From assembly GCA_002347725.1 (NCBI GenBank), contig DDXA01000004.1:372001-436000 (forward strand): a stretch of DNA of 64,000 nucleotides, given 5' to 3'. The translations under genes and the position numbers were made by a program. The stretch's first letter is position 1; each line of letters opens with the position of its first letter. Below the pieces are notes generated by a model that did not search any database, was not told where the DNA came from, and saw only the letters and a list, made by a program, of their open reading frames with translations. This document shows positions 32,955-41,663 of the stretch, piece after piece. Source of the DNA: Actinobacteria bacterium UBA2272. Its GTDB lineage: Bacteria; Actinomycetota; Coriobacteriia; Anaerosomatales; Anaerosomataceae.

Positions 32955-35180
32955 TTACAGCCCCGGCGCCGTCACACGCACGCCCATGTACGCGCCGCCG
33001 TCAGGCGCCCCTGCGGTGTCGAGCACCTCGATCTTCGTCCCGGCCGACGGCGTCTTCACGCTACCGGTCGGGTTGGCCGCGTCCCAGTACGAGAGCGCGT
33101 CGTCGAAGACGGGCACGGCCGGCAGACTCGGGATCGGCCAGAGCTTCGAGTTGATGTGCAGCCCGAGTGCGTCGGTAGGCTCGAGCCCGAACGTCGCGTC
33201 ATAGGCCTGCACCCGGTTGCGCCACACGGTCTTGCCGTTGCGCATCAACGGCACGGGGTGCGCATCGACCGGCAGCGCGAAACCGCTACCCGGGTGCACG
33301 CTCGTGTTGTTGTCGGCCTGCGACTCGTCGCAGTACCACACGAGGAGTCCCTGCTGATACCCGAAGCGCTCCACCCAGTTGGCGGCGGCCAGCTTGCCCT
33401 TGAGGAAGCCGAAGTTGTAGCACTTCGCCAGTGCGGCATCGTAGCCCCAGTACTGCCGATACTCGGCCAGGTAGTAGTTCCAGAACTCGCCGCTCTCGTG
33501 CCCGGTGGTCACCTTGAAGCCGTCGAACACCCAACCGGCGTCGGACTCGGCGCCGTCGAGCGCCTGCCCGGTGATCGCGATGTCATCGACCATGAACCCG
33601 ACCTCGGCCACGCCACCATCGGTGACATAGCGGAAGCCGAGCAGCACGTCACCGGTGTACGCCGAGAGGTCGGCTGTGAGCTTGACCCAGCCCTTGGAGA
33701 ACCCATCGATGCCGTTGACCTCCACCGTCGACTTCGACAGGTTCGTGGGCACCGTCGCCCACGTCGTGCCGTTGTCGGACGAGACGATCAGGTTCGCGTA
33801 GTCGTAGCCCTTCTCGATGCCGTAGTTCACCTGCGCGGTGAGCGTTGCGCCCGCCGGAAGCGTGAACGCCCTGGTCATCTCGTTGCGGAGGTTGTCGCCC
33901 TTGCCGCTGTAATAGAAGTGCTCACCGGCGTACGGCGCGGCGATGTCCCACGCTACGAACTTGTCGGGCAGGTTCACCAGCAGCGCCTGCGGTTCGGTCG
34001 AGTTGTACTCCACCGGCCCGAGCGTGAGCTCGGTCTCGCCCTCCTCGGCCACGTGCACGTCGAGCCAGCCGAGCTGGTTCTTCTCCCACGACCCCAGATG
34101 CCCGGGCGCCGAGCCGATGTCGTAGTCCACATCGGACAGCCACGAGCCGCTGCTCATGAGCGTCCAGAACCCCGTGCCGTTCTCTCCCGCGTTGGTGTCG
34201 TAGAGGTCTGGCAGGCCGAGGTCGTGCGTGAACTCGTGGACGAACACGCCCACGCCGCCGTTCTCGGGCTGGATCGTGTAGTCGCCGATCCAGAAGTCAC
34301 TCTCGCCGATGCGGATGCCGCCGAGCAGGAACTCATCCGATGGTCCGGTCGTGCCGATCTGGTCGTAGTACGCGTACCAGCTGTGGCTCCAGATGGCCTC
34401 GTCGCCAAGCTCACCGCCGCCGGCCTCCTCGCCCTCCCCCGAGTGGATCGACTGGAAGTGGTCGATGTAGCCGTCCGGCTCGTCGAAGTCGCCGTCACCG
34501 TCCCAGTCATAACGGTCGTGGGTGTCGAATTCGGCCAGGTACGCGTTGATATCCTCGGGCTCCGCGCCCGCCGCGATCTGCATCTCGTACCAGCCGTTGA
34601 GCGAGTCGGCCAGGAACAGCCACACGTTCTCCGACGTGTCCCGGGTCGCGGTCCCGTCGTCGTAGTACTTGTGGTCCTGGGGCAGCGGCACCCAGTCGGT
34701 GCAGTCTCCGCCGACCGTGAATCTGCCGCTCGACTGTTCGAGGAAGTACTCGGCCATCGAGTTCACGCCGTCGCCGCGCGTGTAGAGCAACTCGTCGAAG
34801 TACGCCTCGCCGAAGTCCTCGACCCAGATGGTGGAGTTGTCCACATTTCGGTCGGGCTCGGGGATCGAGTTGTGCGGATAGTCCGAGAACTCGCCGGGGA
34901 CGGTCCAGACCTGGCCGGCACCCTCGAAGGCTAACTCCACGAACTGGCCGGGCGATACCTCGTACGTCTCGCCGGTGACACCGCCCTCGGCCCTGGCTCT
35001 GGCGGCGTTGGCCCTCAGGGCCGCGCGCTTGTCGCCGAGCGGGTGCGGGCGCTTGTCCGGCCGGGCCTGCCAGCCCGGCGCATCCACAGTCTCGCGCATC
35101 ACCGCCGCCGAAGCCGCTGCCGGGATGAGCAGGGCGATGATGCCCACCACCGAGATGAACCGCACCCACTTCGCCTTCAT
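32955..35180 (-). CDS. Secreted M6-family (immune inhibitor A-like) metalloprotease
   Basis: A 741-residue secreted protease. A signal peptide (VGIIALLIPAAASA) is followed by a propeptide and an M6 peptidase domain. The zinc site is VHEFTHDLGLPDLYD (HEFTHxxGxPD). Asp-rich calcium-binding-like stretches (YDWDGDGDFDEPDGY) precede it. The C-terminal half holds beta-sandwich domains with VRYV-type, MAM-like segments (GWVFDGFKVTTGHESGEFWN). ATG 35180 follows AGAAGGAGG. The enzyme likely digests extracellular proteins, supplying peptides to an amino-acid fermenter. It ends before a strong hairpin. Confidence 0.92.
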   Translation of the reverse strand: MKAKWVRFISVVGIIALLIPAAASAAVMRETVDAPGWQARPDKRPHPLGDKRAALRANAARARAEGGVTGETYEVSPGQFVELAFEGAGQVWTVPGEFSDYPHNSIPEPDRNVDNSTIWVEDFGEAYFDELLYTRGDGVNSMAEYFLEQSSGRFTVGGDCTDWVPLPQDHKYYDDGTATRDTSENVWLFLADSLNGWYEMQIAAGAEPEDINAYLAEFDTHDRYDWDGDGDFDEPDGYIDHFQSIHSGEGEEAGGGELGDEAIWSHSWYAYYDQIGTTGPSDEFLLGGIRIGESDFWIGDYTIQPENGGVGVFVHEFTHDLGLPDLYDTNAGENGTGFWTLMSSGSWLSDVDYDIGSAPGHLGSWEKNQLGWLDVHVAEEGETELTLGPVEYNSTEPQALLVNLPDKFVAWDIAAPYAGEHFYYSGKGDNLRNEMTRAFTLPAGATLTAQVNYGIEKGYDYANLIVSSDNGTTWATVPTNLSKSTVEVNGIDGFSKGWVKLTADLSAYTGDVLLGFRYVTDGGVAEVGFMVDDIAITGQALDGAESDAGWVFDGFKVTTGHESGEFWNYYLAEYRQYWGYDAALAKCYNFGFLKGKLAAANWVERFGYQQGLLVWYCDESQADNNTSVHPGSGFALPVDAHPVPLMRNGKTVWRNRVQAYDATFGLEPTDALGLHINSKLWPIPSLPAVPVFDDALSYWDAANPTGSVKTPSAGTKIEVLDTAGAPDGGAYMGVRVTAPGL

Positions 35181-35649
35181 GGCCCCTCCTTCTGACAGCG
35201 CGCGGATCCTGGCACCGCACATCGGGTCCCGCGGAATGCGCGACCGCACGACAGCGCCCCCCGGCGCGCGTGCGGTGTGATCCCCTAACAACCGATACTC
35301 CCACTTGGAACGCCGCTGACCACGGCAGGAGCGGTGGAGTTTGCTGAACGAAGAGGAAGGGCCGACCGTGCGAACGGCGGTGACGCGCGCTGCGTCCGAT
35401 GAGTGCCGGCCGCGTTTCTGACCTTCCTGGACTCTGAGCTGCTTCCTTTGACAGACCGCAGTGTCGGGCTAAGCGTAACCCACCGTCCCCCATTCCCAGG
35501 ACACCCTCCCTTGATGCAGAATCTAGAGGTGTACACCGACCGGCATTCTGGGGAGCGCATGGCATGCGTCGGCCCGGTCGCTGTCGACGCTCGGTCGCTC
35601 CGGGGAGTCTCCCGCAGAGGCACCGTCTACACCGATGCAAGGGGGAGCT
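35181..35649. other. Intergenic region between divergent M6 protease and CWB2 genes
   Basis: A 469-base stretch without a convincing gene. It holds a possible plus-strand -35 (TTGACA, 35448-35453) without a good -10, the palindrome GTGTACAC (35529-35536), a repeat of TACACCGA at 35533 and 35629, and several GC-rich short hairpins. No riboswitch consensus was recognised. Promoters of both flanking genes should lie here. Confidence 0.4.
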
Positions 35650-37386
35650 ATGTTCTCGGCACGAAGGCTTCGCACAGACGTCCATCCGTCTGGAGTTGCG
35701 CCTATGCGCCGGGCGCTAGCACTTGCGGTGGTCGCCGCGATTGCGCTCTCACTCACCACGCCGCTGGCTGCCGCCGACACCCCGCCTGAGACCGCCGCGA
35801 CCGGTGTCGACGTTCATGCCCTTGCCAAGGCCGCCACCGGACTGGGCGCATCCGTCTCAGTCACATACGCGGACATTGAGCGCCCCGATGATGTCGCCTC
35901 GACGGTTCCGTCCCTTGGTCTTCTGGAGACGCAGCTGATCTCCGCTGGCTTCGAGACATGGCCCGGTCCGTGGCTACTGTGGTCTGAGACCGACACTGGC
36001 TGGGGGCGCACAACCTATCGCAAGACCCAGGGCTCGTACGCCGCCTACTGTGCCGGTTCGCGGATCAACGCGCCGGGGCCGTACGCCAACAACATGAACA
36101 CCTGGATGACACTCGGCCCGTTCGACCTGCGCGCGTACGAGAACGCCCATCTGAGGCTCGACCTCCGATTCCTCACCGAGCTGAACCACGACGCCTTCGG
36201 TATCGGCGTGTCCACCGACAATAGCCTCTATCACTCGATCATAATGCACGGTGATTCAGGCGGTTGGTGGGTGGACACGGGACTCGATCTTGCCGACTTC
36301 CAGAACAACGGTCTTGTGAACGTCACCGGCCAGCCAAGAGTGTGGGTGGGGATACTCTTCCAAAGCGACGGCGCGGGCACAGCCGAGGGGGCGTATGTAG
36401 ACAATGTCCGCATAACCGGCTTCACGCCGGCGATCGAACTGACGCGCCCAACGATCTATGTGTCCGGCCGGGACCGCATCGAGACCGCGCTACTCGCCGC
36501 GCAATGGTTGCCAATGCCCGGGATCGACACAGTGGTCATAGCGACCGGCCGCAACTGGCCGGATGCGCTCGGCGGATCGGCACTCGCGGGCGTTCTGAAC
36601 GCACCGATCCTGCTTACGGAGCCCGGCAAGTTGCCTCCTGACGTCCTCAACTACATCAGGAGTCGCAGTGTAGGCAGGGCCGTCATCCTGGGTGGCGAGG
36701 CGGCGGTTGGTGCCGCAGTGAAAGACGCGCTCACAACCGAGCTCGGAGTGGACGCTGTCGAGCGTATCGCCGGCCTAGACCGCTACGAGACCGCCGACAA
36801 GGTAGCCGCCCGCGTGATCGCCGAGCAAGGCGACGAGTACGACGGCGTGGCATTTGTTGCGACGGGCGCCAACTTCCCCGACGCGCTCGCGGCCGCGCCG
36901 CTCGCCGCGGCGAACGGGTGGCCGATTTTCCTGTCGAGCCCGCTCGCAGGCATCGCTAGTGCAACGCGCTCTGCCATGACCGGCGTGACCCACGTGAACA
37001 TCCTCGGCGGCGAGATGGCGATTCCCACCACGGTTGGTCAGAAGCTGTCCGATTCGGGCCTGATCATCAAGCGGATCGCGGGATCCGACCGATATCAGAC
37101 TGCGGCGACCGTGGCGGAGTACGGCGTCACTGACGCTGGCCTCAGCTGGAGCCGATTGGGATTCGCTACCGGTGACGACTACCCCGACGCACTTGCGGGC
37201 GGAGTACTGCAGGGCGCATGGGGCAGCGTGATGCTGCTGACGCCACCGTACTCGCTCGACCCGGAGGTACGTGCCACGATCTGGCAACACCGGAACGAAG
37301 TGGACGACATCGTTCTCTACGGCGGACTGGGCGCCGTAAGCCAGCGGGCACGCAACGACATCTACCGCGCGCTGGAAGGGTACTAG
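35650..37386 (+). CDS. Exported CWB2 (cell wall-binding repeat 2) surface protein
   Basis: A 578-residue exported protein. After an N-terminal signal (MRRALALAVVAAIALSLTTP) comes a unique domain of about 230 residues of lectin-like or jelly-roll character (FDLRAYENAHLRLDLRFLTE; DNVRITGF). The C-terminal half is three CWB2 repeats, each with SGxDRxETA, GxxxPDALxxxxLA and ILGG motifs (for example IAGLDRYETADKVA). Such triple repeats non-covalently anchor surface proteins to the anionic cell-wall polymer. ATG 35650 follows AAGGGGGAG. The N-terminal domain could bind a sugar or a wall polymer. This gene family is typical of Firmicutes and anaerobic Actinobacteria. Confidence 0.9.
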   Translation: MFSARRLRTDVHPSGVAPMRRALALAVVAAIALSLTTPLAAADTPPETAATGVDVHALAKAATGLGASVSVTYADIERPDDVASTVPSLGLLETQLISAGFETWPGPWLLWSETDTGWGRTTYRKTQGSYAAYCAGSRINAPGPYANNMNTWMTLGPFDLRAYENAHLRLDLRFLTELNHDAFGIGVSTDNSLYHSIIMHGDSGGWWVDTGLDLADFQNNGLVNVTGQPRVWVGILFQSDGAGTAEGAYVDNVRITGFTPAIELTRPTIYVSGRDRIETALLAAQWLPMPGIDTVVIATGRNWPDALGGSALAGVLNAPILLTEPGKLPPDVLNYIRSRSVGRAVILGGEAAVGAAVKDALTTELGVDAVERIAGLDRYETADKVAARVIAEQGDEYDGVAFVATGANFPDALAAAPLAAANGWPIFLSSPLAGIASATRSAMTGVTHVNILGGEMAIPTTVGQKLSDSGLIIKRIAGSDRYQTAATVAEYGVTDAGLSWSRLGFATGDDYPDALAGGVLQGAWGSVMLLTPPYSLDPEVRATIWQHRNEVDDIVLYGGLGAVSQRARNDIYRALEGY

Positions 37387-37434
37387 CGCAGCAGCGCCTC
37401 AATCGCAGTCGAGCGCGACCAGCTGATAGCGTCC

Positions 37435-37448
37435 GCCAGGCTTCTGGC
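37435..37448. terminator. Short hairpin between convergent genes
   Basis: GCCAG-GCTT-CTGGC forms a 5-bp stem with a tetraloop between the CWB2 stop and the end of the next gene. It could end both transcripts; no T-run is present. Confidence 0.35.
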
Positions 37449-38341
37449 TATCCTTCACCCGACGTAACCAAGTCGCGTGCGGCATCCCACAGCGCTCGCG
37501 CGTGACTCGCGCGCGACTCGAGCTTGGCCGTTGCATCTTGTGCCATCACCCAGACAGCCGAGCGGGCAGCGCCCGGCAGGTCGGCAAGTGAGTCTACCGT
37601 GTCCTGCTGCCCGTCGAGTTTGGTGATCTGCGCGTTGTAGGAACTCACGCCGCCGCGCGCACCGAGCACGGCGAGTTCGTGCTGCATCTGCGCGAGCACG
37701 ATGCTCGCGTCGATGTACTCGTAGGCCTGCTCGATACTTGAGTTCGACGCCAGCGCCCGTGCTGCCACGTATGCCTCGCGCATAGCCACGAACTCCGCCT
37801 CCGCTTTCTTGGCCGCTTCCTTGGCGGCAGTGTGTCGTCGCTCGTTGCACGCGATCACGGACGCGTTTATCTCACGCTGGCCACTGCTGTTGTTGTTACG
37901 CGCCTCAGTGAGAAGTGCGTGCGCCTCCTGAAGCGGCTGCGCACGCTCGGCATCCGCAAGCGCCGTGGCCAGCACCGCGTCGAGTTCATCACACACCTCC
38001 AGATACGCCGCTTGTACAGCGTCGGACGGTATCTCCCCCACAGTCTCGCGCACACCATCAACATCGGCGGCAAGGACGCTGACGTCGGAGCGAGTGAAGT
38101 CGAGCATCGAGGCGAGGCTCGAGGTGGGCTCATTTCGCGACAGATCCCAAGCCATGTCACGGCCTGCTAGCCGGCTCCACACATCGGTCAGCTGATCGTC
38201 CACGACCCGGGCACCGGCCATCACGGCTGCCTGACGCTCGTGCTCCTGTCCCTGCGCTGCTACGCGCCAGGCCCCGTACCCCACGCCCGCAACAGCAAAC
38301 ACCAGCGTCCCCACGACACCCACTACAAGCAACCGCTTCAT
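37448..38341 (-). CDS. Membrane-anchored helical protein of unknown function
   Basis: A 297-residue protein with an N-terminal signal/anchor segment (LLVVGVVGTLVFAVAGVGYG). It then has a long, nearly all-helical extracytoplasmic part rich in Ala and Glu (LATALADAERAQPLQEAHAL; AAKEAAKKAEAEFVAMREAY). The heptad pattern suggests a four-helix bundle or coiled coil like sensor ectodomains. No cytoplasmic domain follows. ATG 38341 follows GAGGAGGG. No family is recognised. It precedes the membrane gene at 38419 in reverse order on the same strand (77 bases apart). Confidence 0.55.
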   Translation of the reverse strand: MKRLLVVGVVGTLVFAVAGVGYGAWRVAAQGQEHERQAAVMAGARVVDDQLTDVWSRLAGRDMAWDLSRNEPTSSLASMLDFTRSDVSVLAADVDGVRETVGEIPSDAVQAAYLEVCDELDAVLATALADAERAQPLQEAHALLTEARNNNSSGQREINASVIACNERRHTAAKEAAKKAEAEFVAMREAYVAARALASNSSIEQAYEYIDASIVLAQMQHELAVLGARGGVSSYNAQITKLDGQQDTVDSLADLPGAARSAVWVMAQDATAKLESRASHARALWDAARDLVTSGEG

Positions 38342-38418
38342 CGACCCTCCTCGGTTTGGACGATCCACGTGGTGCCCCGAAGGCGAGTTCGCCTCCAGTG
38401 GCGCTGCTCCTGTGAAGC

Positions 38419-38985
38419 TCACCGCTTCCGCCCTGCGCCCTCGAGCAGCAGGCCGGTGACCGCCGCAGCCACCTCGCGCGGCACCGAGCGCGCGACGAGC
38501 GCGTAGACCTCGCTGCTCCGCTCGGGCAACTGATGGAAGAAGCGCGAGCCGACGCGTTTGAGCCCGGCGGCCAACTGCGGCATATCCCGCGGGGTCACCT
38601 TCTCGCGGCCGAGGACGTCGAGCGCGTCTTCAAGCGAGTCGGCCAGCGGCAGGCCCGCCTCGGCGCGGCTCACCGGCGACTCGTCGAGAGTGAACCCGCG
38701 TATGCCGCCTCTGCGGAGGCGCATGCGCCAGGCGCGCATACCGGTGAGCAGCCCTGATGCCACGAGCGCGAGCCAGAGCGCACGATAGAGCGCAGGATCG
38801 AGTCCGTCCGGCGCCGCACCCGCAAACAACGGCGGGGCGACAAGCGCGACGAGCACGCAGCCGGCGAGGATGATCCCGCCCGTCGCCGAGCGCAGGAACG
38901 ACTCGCGCGGCGCCACGAACGCATGGCCGACCACGTACGCGCAGCCTCCCGCGAGAACCGCCACCACGATGAGCACTCCGGTCAC
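38419..38985 (-). CDS. Small membrane protein of unknown function
   Basis: A 188-residue protein with three hydrophobic segments in its first 90 residues (GVLIVVAVLAGGCAYVVGHAF; GGIILAGCVLVALVAPPLFAG; a third near LWLALVASGLLTG). A cytoplasmic C-terminal helical part follows (LADSLEDALDVLGREKV; SEVYALVARSVPREVAAAVTG). GTG 38985 is chosen because GAGGGG lies six bases upstream; ATG 39006 lacks a ribosome site. No family recognised. It overlaps nothing and is encoded upstream of the helical anchor protein. Confidence 0.55.
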   Translation of the reverse strand: MTGVLIVVAVLAGGCAYVVGHAFVAPRESFLRSATGGIILAGCVLVALVAPPLFAGAAPDGLDPALYRALWLALVASGLLTGMRAWRMRLRRGGIRGFTLDESPVSRAEAGLPLADSLEDALDVLGREKVTPRDMPQLAAGLKRVGSRFFHQLPERSSEVYALVARSVPREVAAAVTGLLLEGAGRKR

Positions 38986-39048
38986 GGGCACCCCCTCGGC
39001 GCCCATCGTCGCACGTGGCAGCGAGAGCGTCGAGAACCGCCGCGTCGC

Positions 39049-40050
39049 TTAGGTCCCGTCGCTCGTACCCCACTCGAACGCCATCGCGTCGATGCGGTCC
39101 ACGAGTTCGTCGGCGCCCAGCTCACCTGCCGGCGCGATCTCGTCGCGGACCACGCCGAGCGCGTGCACGAAGGGCGCGGCGCCTTCTGTCGAACACGTGT
39201 GGAATACGAGGCGGTCCACCTCGGCCATCCCGGCCGCGAGCACCTGGAGCATCGACATGAGGACCCTGTCGCCGCCAAACGCGCCACAACCCCAGAACCC
39301 CGAGTGCACCACCACGGGCGCACCGGGTGCGAGCCGTGCCGACTCGGCCACGGCGGCAACGAAGCCGGTGTACGCCGTGACGAGCACGCGCTCGATGGTA
39401 TCGCGCGTGTAGCGGCCCGAGCGATAACTCGGCGCGGCCATCGCGATTATGTTGGTGATCGTCGGCGGGTCGAGCGCGACCGTCGCCCGGCGCACGACCT
39501 CCTCATCGGCCGCCGAGAACTCGTTGCCGTACAGCCCGCGCGGTCGGCCCTCGGCAGGATCGGGATCGGTGACGATGTGGCAGCGCCGCTGCGCACCGGT
39601 CACGAGCACGGGCGTGGGACCGGTGCCGTCCTCGGTCACCGGCGCGTGGCCGGATTCGCGGAGCGCCTCGACGAGCGACCCAAGCACCGGATGCTCGGCG
39701 CACATCATCTCGTCCTGGGCGAACAGCCCCGTACCGTACGCGAAGAACAGGAAGGGGTCGGCGAAGTTCACGTGCCACTCGACGGCATCCGGCAGACCGC
39801 CCGCGGGCTCGTAGTCGTAGACCGTCGGCACGTCTACCACGCGGTCGAGATGGGCGCCCGCGTCCACCCGCGCGGGCAGCGGCAGCGCGGGCCAGCGGGA
39901 GTAGCCGAGTTCGCCCGCGTAGGCGCACCGGTCGGGACACGCTTCCTCCCACACCGCACGTTTGTTGGGGTCGTGGATCACCGGCGGGTGCTCGGCCACC
40001 AGCGTCGGGACATCGTAGGTCTGTCTCTCGAGAGGCTCGTGAGTAGCCAT
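39049..40050 (-). CDS. PARG-like macrodomain hydrolase
   Basis: A 333-residue protein that carries the poly(ADP-ribose) glycohydrolase macrodomain pattern. FADPFLFFAYGTGLFAQDEM holds the catalytic loop with Q-D-E at residues 112-114 in place of Q-E-E. NEFSAADEE lies in the middle, and the terminal FWGCGAFGGD motif (about 252-261) is that of PARG. It should hydrolyse ADP-ribose chains or free ADP-ribosylated groups in the cytoplasm. ATG 40050 follows AAAGGAAG by eight bases. No partner ADP-ribosyltransferase is visible nearby. The catalytic pair's Asp for Glu replacement leaves exact activity open. Confidence 0.75.
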   Translation of the reverse strand: MATHEPLERQTYDVPTLVAEHPPVIHDPNKRAVWEEACPDRCAYAGELGYSRWPALPLPARVDAGAHLDRVVDVPTVYDYEPAGGLPDAVEWHVNFADPFLFFAYGTGLFAQDEMMCAEHPVLGSLVEALRESGHAPVTEDGTGPTPVLVTGAQRRCHIVTDPDPAEGRPRGLYGNEFSAADEEVVRRATVALDPPTITNIIAMAAPSYRSGRYTRDTIERVLVTAYTGFVAAVAESARLAPGAPVVVHSGFWGCGAFGGDRVLMSMLQVLAAGMAEVDRLVFHTCSTEGAAPFVHALGVVRDEIAPAGELGADELVDRIDAMAFEWGTSDGT

Positions 40051-40448
40051 GTGCCAGCTTCCTTTCGGTGTGCGGAGCTAAGGCCCGCACAGTCAGCGCG
40101 TCGAGCACGACCGATGCAAGAAGCACCGGTATCGATACAACCAGGATACCCGCGAACGCAACGGCACCAAGCGCCCGGGATGCGTGAGATCGGCCCACGG
40201 CCGCCTCACTGTCGCGTGTCTCGCGTTGCGCCGGGATCGGGACCGCCCGGTCGATCGTGTTCCGAGCAGTATACGCGCTGGCACGGATCGCGGCACGTGA
40301 CGAGATCGCCCGCGTCGATGCCGGGCGCCATGCACCATCAGGCTGATCGCCTGAGGGACGCGCCACGGTCGGCGGGGTATACCACAGACATCGGCTGTGA
40401 ACGGCTCGGTCACGCCGCGGAAGCACGTCGAAATCAGGGAGGCACCAC
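40051..40448. other. Intergenic region between divergent PARG-like and sugar-dehydrogenase genes
   Basis: A 398-base stretch. A plus-strand TATACC (40378-40383) may be the -10 of the dehydrogenase, and CAGGC-TGATC-GCCTG (40339-40353) is a short hairpin. On the minus strand 40100-40210 could encode a hydrophobic segment, but I see no start or ribosome site for it, so I do not call a gene. Confidence 0.35.
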
Positions 40449-41663
40449 ATGCGCGCGTCTCGACTCGTCACCACGCTCGTACTTGTCACGGCGCTTCTCG
40501 GAGCCCTCGCAGTGCACGGCTGTGCTGCCGAGCCCACCGAACCGGTGGTCGTCGACCCGGTCACGCCGCCTGCCGGGGAGGAGGAGCCGGTCTCCCTGGT
40601 GCCGAGCTTCGAACTCGTGCTTGACGGCTTCGATCAGCCTCTGTTCGTCACCGGTGCCGGCGACGACTCGGGCCGCCTGTTCGTGGTCGAGAAGACCGGC
40701 CACGTGTGGACGGTAGAGGGCGGCGAGCGCACGGAGGTCTTCCTCGACCTCTCGGAGGTCGTGAGCACGGAAAGCGAGCAGGGCCTGCTCGGCATCGCGT
40801 TCTCTCCGTCGTTTGCCGAAGACGGCGTGTTCTTCGCCAGCTACACGCGTGCCGACGGGACGTCGGTGCTCTCGCGCTATCTGGCCAGCGGCGATACGGC
40901 CGATCCGACGAGCGAGCAGGTGCTGCTCACGCAGGCGCAACCGTTCAAGAACCACAACGGCGGCATGATCGCGTTCGGTCCCGACGGCTACCTGTACTAC
41001 GGACTCGGCGACGGAGGAAGCGGCGGCGATCCGCAAGGAAACGGCCAGAACCTCTCCACGCTCCTCGGCACGATCATGCGCCTCGACGTACTGCGCGACG
41101 GGAATATGTCGGCCACGAAGCCGTACGGCATCCCCGACGACAACCCGTTCGTGGGCCGTGCCGACGCGCGGCCCGAGATCTGGGCGTGGGGCCTGCGCAA
41201 CCCGTGGCGATTCTCGTTCGACAGCCAGACCGGCGATCTGTGGATCGGCGACGTGGGCCAGAGTGCGTGGGAAGAGATCGACTTCCAGCCGGCCGACTCG
41301 GTAGGCGGCGAGAACTACGGCTGGAACCTGCTCGAGGGCACGCATCCCTATCCGCCGGACGGCGCGATGCCCGCCGGCGACTTCACGGCACCGATCGTCG
41401 AGTACGACCGGGATGCGGGCAAGTCGGTGACCGGCGGCTACGTGTACCGAGGCACGGCGATCCCCGGGCTTGCCGGCACCTATCTGTACGGCGACTTCGT
41501 GGACGGCAGGATCTGGGCACTCGTGCGTGCCGAAGACGGCAAGGTGGAGAATCGCCTGCTCGCGCAGACGCACTTCCAGATCGCGAGCTTCGGCGAGGAC
41601 GACCTGGGCGAGCTGTACGTGGTGGACTTCGCGGGCGCCGTCTATCGCCTCGTGGCCGAGTAG
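40449..41663 (+). CDS. PQQ-type sugar dehydrogenase lipoprotein (Asd/sGDH-like)
   Basis: A 404-residue lipoprotein (signal with LGALAVHGC lipobox). It folds as a six-bladed beta-propeller of the soluble glucose/aldose sugar dehydrogenase family. Conserved blades include EQGLLGIAFSPSF, NHNGGMIAFGPDGYLYYGLGDGG (His and Gly pattern of the active site), GLRNPWRFSFD, WIGDVGQSAWEEID and GENYGWNLLEG. It would oxidise sugars outside the membrane with PQQ or act as a hydrolase-like relative. No PQQ biosynthesis genes are in the window. ATG 40449 follows GGGAGG. Its end overlaps the convergent HemN-like gene by 22 bases. Confidence 0.88.
   Translation: MRASRLVTTLVLVTALLGALAVHGCAAEPTEPVVVDPVTPPAGEEEPVSLVPSFELVLDGFDQPLFVTGAGDDSGRLFVVEKTGHVWTVEGGERTEVFLDLSEVVSTESEQGLLGIAFSPSFAEDGVFFASYTRADGTSVLSRYLASGDTADPTSEQVLLTQAQPFKNHNGGMIAFGPDGYLYYGLGDGGSGGDPQGNGQNLSTLLGTIMRLDVLRDGNMSATKPYGIPDDNPFVGRADARPEIWAWGLRNPWRFSFDSQTGDLWIGDVGQSAWEEIDFQPADSVGGENYGWNLLEGTHPYPPDGAMPAGDFTAPIVEYDRDAGKSVTGGYVYRGTAIPGLAGTYLYGDFVDGRIWALVRAEDGKVENRLLAQTHFQIASFGEDDLGELYVVDFAGAVYRLVAE

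Noticed and set aside
32922..34934. Antisense open frame of about 670 codons across the M6 protease gene
   Set aside because: Shadow of high-GC codon bias; the protease with its zinc motif and signal peptide is clear on the other strand.
35181..35649. Riboswitch (c-di-GMP or similar) upstream of the CWB2 gene
   Set aside because: Such genes sometimes carry one, but no consensus core could be found in this stretch.
40080..40220. Small membrane protein on the minus strand upstream of the PARG-like gene
   Set aside because: One hydrophobic stretch is encoded, but no start codon with a ribosome site and the frame runs into the next gene's ribosome site.
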